Part shown: positions 49,301 to 61,300 of the stretch, one piece after another
How the letters are laid out: every line of letters starts with the position of its first letter
How positions within the stretch are numbered: the stretch's first letter is position 1
Assembly: GCA_007753675.1 (NCBI GenBank)
Contig: CP036432.1
Location: forward strand, 3,136,394 to 3,200,393
Reading direction: 5' to 3'
Length of the DNA stretch: 64,000 bases
Source of the DNA: Stieleria magnilauensis
GTDB taxonomy: Bacteria; Planctomycetota; Planctomycetia; Pirellulales; Pirellulaceae
Notes under the pieces: generated by a model
Database searches by the model: none
Told to the model about the DNA's origin: nothing
Seen by the model: the letters and a program-made list of their open reading frames with translations, nothing else
Translations under genes and position numbers: made by a program

Positions 49301-52300
49301 GCTGATCCCGAGAAGGCGAGTGTCGTGGACGAGGCAACGTAGTCCTCGCCAGAGGTTGCCGTTCCATCAGCCGTCGCGACGTCAACATTGAACACGGTGT
49401 CCACTTCTGAATCAAGCGTGACAATGAAGTCAAAAATGGTTGTCCCATCCGCACCTTCGGATTGAGTGACATCGGCGATCGAGAGCGACGCGCCGTCGTC
49501 ATTGTTGATCGTGCCGGTTGCCTGCGCGTCGGAGACTGTCACGTTGCGACCCGAGGCCGCCAAGTTCGACAGATCGACGACGAAGGCTTCATTCAACTCG
49601 ACCTTGGTATCGCCGTTGATGGTAACGTTGATCGTTTGAGTTTCACCGGCGGTTCCGGTGAAGTTCAAGGTGCCGCTTGTGGCCACGTAGTCGCCATCTC
49701 CCGTCGTGGCGGTGCCGTCGGCGGTGGCAAAGTCGACCGACAAGCCCGTGTCGACCGCCGAGTCCAGTGTGACGGTGAACGTCAAGTCGGTGGTCCCCGA
49801 GTCGCCTTCGGTGATCGCGACGTCCCCGATCGACAAGGACGCGGAATCGTCGTCAAGGATCAAGGCCGTTGCAGAAGAGCTGAGTGGAGAGACATCGTAT
49901 GTCGCCAAGTCTTGCATCGTCAGAATGACCGATTCGTCGGGTTCGACAATCAGATCAGTCGTTGGGTTGATGCTGACCTGCGCGGTTCCTACTCCGGCTG
50001 CAAAGTCAACTGACAGTGGGGTAGCGGCGGGATAATCCGTCCCAAACGTCGCCGTTCCAGCCAGCTCAAACTCAACGGTCAGGGCGGGTGTTTCGGGCCC
50101 CGTGCCTGTTTTCCGAAACTGATAGATCAGCAGTCCGCTATCCTCGGTCGCATTGGCAATGGGGACGACGCTCACGACACTCATATCATCGTTGAGAATG
50201 ATTCCGGTTTCAATCGCATCGGTGATGACGGCCGGACTCGTCGGATTGCTGAGAGTAACGGTAAACCCTTGATTTAACTCGACGAACGGGTCTCCGCTCA
50301 CATTAATGGTAATCAGCTTGCTGGATTCACCATCGGCAAAACTGATCGTACCGCTGGGCAGGGTTCCCCCAAAGTCATCCGCATTGGCTGGCTGCAAGCC
50401 GGCTCCCGCGACTGCATAATCGACGCTGGTGGGGCCGTTCGTGTCTCCGCTGCGAGTCACAGTAAACGTAAATGGCGTTGTCCCATTGTTACCCTCGAGC
50501 CGAACGGCATTGGTTCTTTCGATTGACAGCAATGTGGGCAACTCAGCTTCGAAGGCACCGACATCAACATGGGTGCCAATCAACCGGGGAAACCCGGAAC
50601 CACGCTGATCAAACGATTCGGCGGAACTGGTTGGTCCAGAGTCTCGAGCGGGGCTGGTTGGCAGCAACGCGTGGGTCATAGTCGGCCCGCCGTTGTCGGC
50701 GAGGGCATCTAGGCCGGGGGCGGTAACCCCTACTTGATCCGACGGTTGGTTAAACCCTGTGGTTGCGTTTCCGATGCCGATCAGATTGAAACCAAGGGTG
50801 TTAATCGTGGGGCCCGCTGGCCCGGTCGAAGTATTGATATCCGAACCAAAATTACCCGCAATGATCGATGCGAAAAAATTGTTATGACTCGGCGTTGCTG
50901 CAAATCCGATCCCACCGCCGAACCCTGAGTTGAGTGTGACGGTGGAATGGCGAAGATTGAGTATGCCACCTACGTTCGTAATCCCTCCGCCGATCGATGC
51001 GGCGCTGTTTCCTGAGAAGGTCGTATTGGTGACATCGGCAATGAAAGTGGTGCCGTCGAGATTCACCTCAAAAACCAGGCCGCCGCCATTCTGCGCCGAG
51101 TTGTTGTCGAACGTCGATGCCGTCAACGCCAGGTTGCCGTTGACGACACTCACTCCACCTCCATTTGCGTTTGACCCGATTGCCTGATTTTCGGTGATCG
51201 TGGTGGACGTGATGGACACGTCCGTATCAACAACTGCGATTCCACCACCATCCCTTCCGTTCCCGGAAACGGTATTGAGTCCGAAGAGCGAATTGAAAAT
51301 GGTGAGCGAACCACCTCGCTGATAAAGACCGCCGCCTGATCCGTCGGTTGTGTTGTTGGCAACGAATTGCACGCCGTCCAGGAGCAGATCGCCTGTCGAG
51401 AAGATTCCCGCGCCGTTAGCATCAGCTCCCGAGGTGGCGCCCTGGATAATCGACATGTTGGACAGAGTCACGTCGGTTCCGCTGAACACTCGGAACACGC
51501 GTGAGAGGCCTGAGCCACTGACAACAGTCGACGTCTTTCCACGCCCGGTGATCGTCAGGTCTTCGGTAATGTCCAACTGGCCAAGGGTAAGGCTTGTCGT
51601 TCCGTTCAAACCGATCAGGTAGCCGATCTGATCAGGTCCCGGGTTCAGGTTGGCAAGTTCGACCGCCTCGCGAAGGGACAGGTCGCCCGATGAGTAATCT
51701 CCGTCGCTCTCGTCAATCAACGTCGACACGGTGAGAGGGCTGGCGACCACAGTCACCGCATGGTCCTCAACTTCTCCATCTCCGGCGAGCCCCGTCACCC
51801 CGAGGTTCCCAGACGTGCTGAGGCGGAATCGAGCGAAAGTGGTTCCCGTTCGAATGGCTCCACCAGATGCGCGAGGGATCGTGAAGTTTAGGTTCTGAAG
51901 TCCATCAGCCGTCCCGAGGTCGAAATCCGTGAAAATCTGTTCGCCGGGATCGGTCCAGTCACCGTCCTGATTGAAGTCGATCCAGGCATCCAGCCGATTT
52001 GATGTCGGGTCAGCATTTCGCAGATCAACACCCACTGTGCCGACACTCGTGCTGCTCCCCGACGCGAACAAAATCGATGAGAACGTCACTCCATCCTCAT
52101 CATCCGAGGCACCGACAAGGTCATCCGAGTCTGCATCGGCCGAGTTCACCCCATCCAAGTCCGGATCGATGACGGTTCCGAGTGTCGGTCCACCATTGAC
52201 GACGTGCCGTGCACCATCATCGGCGAGCGAAACGGGGTACGAACTGGTGAAGCCAGACTGGCCGGAATGGGGCGCGTCACCGAAGTCCACTCCCGGTTCC

Positions 52301-55300
52301 GCGGCGATCAAAACCCGATGGTCTTCGACCTCACCGTCGCTCGCAGGTCCTGTTGTCGCCAAGCCCCCCGAAGTGCTCAAGCGGAACCGAGCGAAGGTCG
52401 TCAGCGGGCCGCCATCGGTGGCAAACGAAGTCACCGGAGCGTCGGCGGGATAGGTAAAGGTGTCATTGCCGACGAAACCATTCGCGGTGAAAGAGATGGG
52501 ATGAGACGGCAGAAAGACAGGAGGCACGTCGGCCGACGGATCGTCTGCGAGATCAAAGCTGGAACCCGGCAGCACGATGGAAGAGCTGATACGCTGAGTT
52601 GTGCCCGCCAGAGTCACATCGGCAGAGATTGAAAAGCTATCGTTACCCGAAAAGTCATCGGCGAGATTGAACGTTTCATTGGCCACGTTTGCTTCGACAC
52701 CACCAATGATCATTGTGGTCGACAGGGGGACATACGAAGCGAGGTTGGAACCCGTTCCAGCCCCGGTTCGCAAGTCTGTGGCACGTTTGTCAATCACGAC
52801 CTCAAATGTGTACGGTGTCCCATCGAATTCTCCGGAACGGAGAATTCCATCGCCATCGAGTCCCCAGGGATTGGCGCCATCGTCCTCCAAGAAACCGGTC
52901 CAGCGATAGGTGATTGTTCCCGATTCTGTGTCAACATTGACTCCCGTGTCTCGGGGGACGGTAAACGACAATGTTTGAACACCGTTGCTTGTGCCCAGAT
53001 CAAAATTGGTAAACACTTGCTCGCCCGAGTCATCCCAATCGCCGTCGCGATTGAAGTCGATCCAAGCGTCCAGGCGATTCGAAGTCGGATCGGCATTTCG
53101 CAGTTCAACATCGACGAAACCCGTCGTCGTCGATGCAGTTGAAGCAATGAGCGCATTGGTGAATGCAACGCCATCCTCATCATCGACAACATCATCAGCA
53201 TCGTCGGCGTCCGCGTTGCTGGAATGGACTCCGTCGAGTTCTGAATCACGGTTGATTCCCAAGGTCGGTCCGACCACTTCGTGGCGCGCACCGTCCTCGG
53301 CGAGTGTTACCGCATAGTTTCCCGCGAATCCGGACTGTGATGTGTTTGGCGCGTCGCCGAAATCGGGATCCGGTGTGGAATCATCGTCCAACGTCACGAC
53401 GGAAACACTCTGTTCGACAAGCAAGTCAAATGCGTCGGAAGATAAGGCGGGATCGATTGCAAAGGTCACCGACGACGTTTGATCTCCGTCCACCAACGCG
53501 TCGTCAACTCCGGTGAGAGTGACGGTTTGCGCGACGTTCCAATTCGCGGTGGTGAACGTCAGCTGGTTTCGATCCGCGGAAACTTCTCCCGTGTCTCCCA
53601 CGGTCACATCGATGACCACATCCGAAGTTGGCTGCGCTGTCAGGGCGACCGTCAAATCATCCGTGCTGCCCGATTCACTGACTTCGGTGTTGCCAGGCGC
53701 GCGTCCATCGATGTATTCGACATCAAACTGCAACTGTCCGAGATCAAGGCCACCCGTAAAGATCACACTGACAAAGAAACGCTCACCACCGGTGAGCCGC
53801 TTGTTCACCGGATCAGGCGAGGTAAACAAGACGCTGTTTGCCGTAACCTCTTTATTCCACAAGTCAGCCGAAGAGAATGGGGTCTTGTTCAAGACGGTAT
53901 TTCCATGATTGCCATCGATCGTGACGCCGTCGGGCAAGCCTGAAAACGTCACGCGAAAACCGTCGTAGGACCCCGTGCCGACAAAGTTGATCGTGCCCGC
54001 TTGAAATCCAGGAACCCCCCAACTGGGCAAGGTCGTCGTGTTCGATGCGATCCATGGGTTGCCGAAGGGGTCGACACCAGAGGAACCGGCATCGGACCAG
54101 GTAAAGGCATCCCCACCGGTTTCGGCCACGACAAAGCCCGCAACCTCATCGTCGGTCACGTTCACTGTGTCGGACGAGCCGGCGTGCCCCGTGGCGGTCG
54201 CCGATATCGTTACCACCTGTGTGCCGTCCACCAAAGTGTCATCTTCGGCGGTCACCGGAACTGTGACAGAGGCCTGCCCCGCCGGGATCGTGACCGAGTT
54301 TTGAATCGTCGCTTCTGTAGTGTCGTCGCTGACCAAATTCACAAGCAGTGAACCGCTCGTATCGCTGCTTCTGGTGATGGTCACACTCGTCGCGGCCGCT
54401 CCGCTTGATTCAGAAATTCCGGTGTCAGCAATATTGACTGTCAGGACGGCAGCGTCGTCGTTTTGAATCGTCCCCAGCGCAAAACGACTCCCGATCGAGA
54501 CGCCCGAACTCGGATTGGAGAGCAAGGTCCTGAATTGTTCATCGGCTTCGGCGACCAAATCGCCGCTGACGCCGACGGTGATGATTTTATCTGTTTCGCC
54601 GATCGCAAAATTCAATGTCCCGCTCGGAAACGCACCGCCGAAGTCGACAGCATCCGCAGGACTACCGCCCTCGCCGGTTACGGAAAAGTCGACAGTTGCG
54701 GCGAAGTCCGTTTCACCCAGCCGAGTGACGGTAAAAAAGAAATTTGTTGTTCCAGAATTGCCTTCGGTTTTGACCGCATCAACCGCGGCAATCAAAAAGG
54801 TTGACGCGAGACTCGCTTCGAAGGAACCGATGTCAACATTGCTTCCGACCAGTCGCGGGAATCCCGTGCCGCGCTGATCGAACGCTTCAGCGGAAAAAGT
54901 GTCACCTCCATCGATGGCCGGACTGCCCGCAAGCAACGCGTGCGTCGGAGTTGGCCCACCATTGTCAGCAAGAATGTCGAGGCCTGGGGCGACGACTCCA
55001 TTGGTGTCCGACGACATGTTGAAGTTCGAGCTGACGTTTCCCGTACCGATCAGATTGAAGTTCTGACTGACGACCGACGCAGGAGATCCGTTGATCGAGT
55101 CGATGTCACTGTTGGTATTACCCGCGACGATGCTGCTATTGATGAAACTCCTTGCAATCCGCCCGGAGCTACGAGTGTCGTTGGCGATACCACTCCCAAA
55201 CCCTGCGGGCGCAGTGTTCGCAGTGACCGTGCTGTGCGTCAGGTTGAGATTGCCTTCTCCGACCGAGATGCCGCCACCTTCGCCGTTGGTCGTGTTTCCA

Positions 55301-58300
55301 GAAATCGTCGAGTTGATGACGCTGAAGCTGCTCGACCCATTTCGATCGGCGTAGTCGATTCCGCCACCTTTGTTGACGGAAGTGTTGCCGGCGATGGTGC
55401 TGCCACGAACAAGCAAAGTTCCAGAATCGACGGCGATGCCGCCTCCTAAACCTCCTGACGTTGTCCCCTGAGCTTGGTTGTTCGCGATCGAGCTATCGAC
55501 CACGTTGAGCGTGCCCAGGTATTGGTAAACCCCACCTCCGGACCGAATCACGGATGTGTTTCCATCGATGATCGTGTTGGTCAAAGTGGTGGTCGTGATG
55601 TACGAGTACATCCCACCGCCAACGGTGATGGCTTGGTTGTTCGTGATCGAAGTGTTGGAAATTTCGGTCGGCCCGGATGATGTGAGGCCGCCGCCAGAGC
55701 TATTCGATGTGTTTCCCTCGATGATCGTGTCGGCAATCACGAGCCTCTTTGATGATGCACTGTGGTTGATTCCGCCGCCGGCGCCCGACGTGTTGTTGCT
55801 GATCACCGAACTGCGAATTTCCAAATCTCCCTGGCTGAAGATGGCGCCGCCGGACCCGTTGGTGTGGCCGTCAACAAGCGTCAACCCATCGAGCAACACA
55901 TCAGCGCTCGAGGTAAAGTTGAAGATTCTCGACTGGTTCCCGCCACTGACGGTCAGTAGCGAGGCTCCGGGTCCGGTCACGGTCAACGCTCCGGACGCTG
56001 ACAGTTCGCCTCCAGTTAACGTGATCGTCCCTCCGCTCAATCCAGGAGCGAACACGATCTCGTCGGGCGCGGGATTCAATTCAGAAATCTCGACTGCTTC
56101 ACGAAGCGATAAATCACCTGTGCTGAAATCCCCATCGCTTTCATCAACGAGCGTATCAACGATGATCGGGGCGACGTTAATAATCTCGATGGCATGGTCT
56201 TCCACTTCACCGTCGACGGCTTGGCCTGTCGGAGACAATCCGCCGACCGTGCTGATTCGAAACCGAGCGTAGGTTGTTCCACTGAGCACGTTCGCACCAA
56301 GGTCTTGTGGCACGGCAAAGTCAATTGTCTGGGGCCCGGCGACGACGCCCAGATCGAAATCCGTGAAAATCTGTTCGCCGACACTCCAAATCCCGTCCTG
56401 ATTGAAATCGAGCCAAGCGTCCAACCGATTAGAAGTCGAGTGGGGATTTTGCAGGTTGATCTCTACCGAACCGGTCAGAGCGACGTTGGTCGATGCAAAA
56501 ACAGCACCGCCAAAATCAACCCCGTCTTCGTCATCTTGATTGGCAAGATCGTCGGCGTTGGCTAACGCGGAATTGACTCCATCGGCTTCGCTATCACGAT
56601 TCGGACCAAGATGGGGACCAACCGCGATGTGTCTTGCACCGTCATCGTCCAAGGTGACGGGAAACGGCGATGGAGCATCACCGAAATCTGGCAATGCATC
56701 GTCATTGATGATTGTGCCGTTGGCCGTCGCAATCGCGATCGTCGCGGCGCCACTCGGATTGCTTAGTGTGACACGGAAGGTTTCGTCGGGTTCGATGTCG
56801 AAGTCGCCCGTCACCGCAACAGCCAACGACTTTGAATCCTCACCTTCGGCAAAGGTCAGTGTGCCGGAAGGAAAGGCACCACCGAAATCTGTTGCACCGG
56901 CCGGATTGGTCCCGACGCCGGTCACCGCATAATCCACACTGAACTCGCCGACCAATTCGTCCGCTCGAGTCACCGTGAACGTCAAGTTTGTCGTGCCAGA
57001 GCTTCCTTCTTGTTTTTGAGCGTCATTAGCCGCGATGGAGAAAACAGGGTCAACACCTTCCACATGAACGATCTGATTCTCAGGAAGGTTATCGAGCGAC
57101 AATTCCAAGATGAAAGCGCCGCTGGCCGATTCCGGCACTTCAAAGGAACCGACTCCGGGATCAAAATCGGTCGTCGCATTGAAATATCCGGTGGCAAGAT
57201 GATTGCCCGCGTCGTCAATCATCAACTGATTGATAGACGTGGTTGAATCAGCGGCCTGATGGGCAACAAATCTGAAATCACCCGTATCTGACAATCCCCA
57301 TATGGCACTATTGATCCCGACCGCCTCCACTTCATACACGTCGGCGGATGGATCAAAATCGACAGTCCGCCAAAATCTCATTGCGAGTGAGACATTTCCC
57401 TGTCTGTCGACCGCGATACGACTCGGAGTGTCAAAGTAGGTTCCACCGATGCCCCTCGCCCAAATGAACTGTCCGTCCTTATCAAATTTCGAGACGAACG
57501 CATCGCGTTCACCGTTACTCGTGATCAGGAAGGAACCCGGCCCGGGATCAAAATCAGTCGTTTGGCCCACCGAAGTTGAAAACGCATCTCCAAATCCGCC
57601 GCCCACCAAAATATTGTCATTGCTATCGATCGCCAGAGTCGAAGAGGATTCGATTGCAGCGCCGCCCCATGCCCTCGCCCAAACAAAGTCTCCCGCGGAA
57701 GATAGCTTCAATAGATAAGCGTCCGACTCCGAAGATCCCGGCGACACATAACTTGTCACTCCAGGCCCCGGATCGAAGTCGACTTCACCTCGGAAATCGC
57801 CCGCCGCATACACGTCACCGTTGGAATCTGCCGCGATCGCCCAAGAAAAGTCGCCGCGTCCGAGCGGATAGTTGACTTCATCGAGTGACTTGGCCCAAAC
57901 GAAATTCAGATCGGAGTCGAGCTTCAAGAAAAAACTGTCGGCGTTCCCGCTGGATCCGGCATCGGGAAGATTGAACACTCCGGGGCCAGGATCAAAATCG
58001 ACCGTGCGTCGATAACCACCTGACAACAGGAGGTTTCCATTGTTGTCGATCGAAAGGCCGCTTATATCGCCTCCGATCTGCCCCACGGTGACGAATTGAC
58101 CGTCGCTGTCGAGCTTCAAGATGTAATTGTCGCGGGTATTGACGGGAGTCAAATTGACGATTCCAGGGCCCGGATCGAAATCGACCGCTTCCGCAAATTC
58201 ACCAACGGCGTACACCTCACCCGAGCCGCTTACAACCATCCGCCACACAGTTTCCTTTCCGGCACTGCCGATCTGGTGCGCCCAACGCAAATTCCCACTT

Positions 58301-61300
58301 GGCGTGTAGCTGGCAATATAGCCATCCTCCGAAGTACTCGGCGTGGTCAAAAGAAACTCGCCAACGCCTGGATCGGCATCAATGGTCCCGGCGAACCTCC
58401 CGGCATGGTAGAGGTTGCCTGCCGAATCACGCCCGATTGCCTCGCCGATCGTAAAATTGTCGCCCGTAATCGGTAAAACAAAAGAGAACGCCAATTCTTG
58501 CGACGTTGGCTGGCTTTCGTTGCCATCTCCGTCGTTCAACGTGACAGTCACCAGCCGCGACAGAGTCGACGGAGAATCGGACGAGTTGATAAATTGGAGA
58601 TTTCGTAGAATCGCCTGCGCCGCAGCCGGCGTCGAGTTGGCGTTGAACGAGACGATCAGCGGCGTCGCTGCCGTGCCACCGGCGAATGTTCCCACATCAA
58701 CGCCTTCGAACGACACCGTGTTTCCAGTGACGCCGATTTGGCCAGCACCGGTCCCTTGGTTGCGAATCGATAGCTGGTCGTTCGCTGTGCTATTTCCGGC
58801 GATGGCGATCGTCAGGGTTCCGCCGTCAAAGTCGGGTGAATCCGCATCGGAAACCGTTGCGTTGGAATCGACCAGAATCGCAACGTCGCCTTCGACGTAG
58901 GTGACCGGGCCCGACGGCAGAGATAGCACCGGAGGCTGACTGGAAATCACATCGTCGTTGAGAATCAGACCGTTTGCCGTTGCGGTCGTGATCGTGGCGG
59001 CACCGACGGGGTTGGCCAGCGTCACGACGAAGTTCTCATCGGGCTCCACCAGAGTATCACCGCTGACGCTGACTCGGATCACTTTGCTGGATTCGCCATC
59101 GGCAAAGTTGATCGTGCCGCCGGCAAACGCACCCCCAAAATCATTGGCATCGGCGGGTTGGGGAAACGCGCCGCTGACGCTGTAGTCAATGCTCGTCGTT
59201 CCGGATGTGCTCCCCGACCGGGTCACCGTGAAAGAGAAATCGATCGAGCCCAAATCCCCTTCACTCTTCGAAGCATCCGTCGCGGCGATCGCAAAGCTTG
59301 GATCAAGCATCGAATTGAAGATCGGCTGCACCGCGAGTCCGGCGAGCGATACTCCTCGAGATCCCGCAGCAGGGGCGACGGTGATCGTGATGCTTCCACT
59401 TGCGTTGGCGGTAACCACCTGGGCATAGTCGTCCAAGCGATTCGAACTTGAGCCGACGGCGTCATTAATGACCAGTTGGCCGTTCACAAGTGTCTGAGTA
59501 AATGAAACCGTATCCGCACCGGTCACCGTCACATCATGACCATAGTCTTCGGGGCGGTTTTCGAAACCAAACAGATAGACCCCGTATTGCGCCCCCGCAG
59601 TCAATCCCGTCCACGTCGACGTGAAGGTATTTCCAAGTTCATTGTAGCTGTATCCGTCCAGGTCAACCAAGGACGGAAAGTGGCGTGGGATCGTCGAGGA
59701 AGCCGGACCTGAAGAACTGATCCATGTCGTCCCACTGATCGACGACGAAACGTCCACGGTCGTTGCCGCACCGTCATCACGATTCAGGTTTGAACCGTCC
59801 GCGTTGAACAAGACACTTGCGCCGCTCCAGTTCGACGGAACATTTCCAGCGGAGTCGAAATCAATTCCGATGACTGGTGGTAAATCAGCATCGATCACGT
59901 CGACCCGCAAAAATCCTAGAGCGGTTCCAACCGGATAACTTGTGGACGTGCTGGCGAAAACCGAATGAGCGATGGAGCTTTGGTGTGGCCCTTCTTCGAT
60001 TCCGTCGCTGATCCCACGAACGTGAACCGTTTGTGCCGCCGCGGAGTCAAAGACCAGTTCCAGTGTCGAACTAAAATTGACACCATCGGAACTCACCAGA
60101 GTTTGAGAGTCCGCGGCAATCTCGATGGTGACCGAACCCGCAGGGTCACCATTGAGCGAGAGATCATAGCTGTCATCCAGACCGGGACCAGTCGCTTCGA
60201 AAGGTCGAGTGTCGCCTCCGCTTTGAGCGAACACAACTCCGGGCTGGCCACTGTCGCTGGTCACCGTCAGGTTGGCGTCGTTGACGTCAAAAAAGACATT
60301 TCCCAGGGCGCGAACACGCAAGCGAGCACTGGTAAGATTGACATTGGGGATCGTGACGGTTTGAGTTCCGTCATTGGCCGTCGCGGAGGCAAGGACGTAC
60401 GGATACGTCAATCCGCCGTCGGCAGACATTTCAATCGCGACGTCACTGACATTGATGGCACCAGCATTGGTCCCTGCAACATCCCAAGTCACCGTTTCGA
60501 ATGAACCGCCCGTGAGTATGGAACTGGTATTAAAACTGGTGATGGCAAATGGGCCCGATGTGCTATCAACCGTGATCACCATGTCATCGCTGGAGACACC
60601 GCCGTGACCGTCACGAACCGTCGCGCGAAAGTTCAAATCGCGGCTGATCGATGGCAGCACTTCACCGGTCGCAGCCGTGTCAACTCCGTTGAGCAAGTCA
60701 TCGAGCCGAGGAAAGACTCTTGTCGGATCATTGGTTGGAGCAAAGGCGCGAAAGATCGGGCCGTTCCCCAGGTCCGTCAGCGGCAAACTTTGGGGCGTTC
60801 CCAAATCCAGCTGCTCCCATGAGTAGCTCAGCGGATCAGCGTCACTTCCGACCGCCGTCAAAGCAAACGGAGTCTCGGCGGGAATGGTGTAGTCGATCCC
60901 GGCGTTGACGGTCGGGACATCGTTGGCGAGCGGAGTCGTCGAACTGGGGTCCGCTCCGGTCTGAGTGGTGATGTAATCGCTGATGTCCTCGACGCTAGCG
61001 GAGTGGAACACCGGGTCTTCGGTCGATTGCAAATCGTTCGCACCACAGATTCCGGCATAGCTCATGATCGTCGATCCGCTCGCCGGTTCGTAAGCCGACG
61101 CGGGATCGTAGGTGGTTGAGTTGCAGTTGGTCCCCGCGACAGAGGCATTGAATGTGTGTCGAGCACTGAATTGGTGCCCCAACTCATGCGCGACCACTAG
61201 ATTCCACCCCTCTGAACCGACCGAGCTGATATTGCCGACGACGGTCGCACCACCACCCTTCAGAGAGGAACTCCCGACCACGCCCAGGTAGGCGAGTCCG

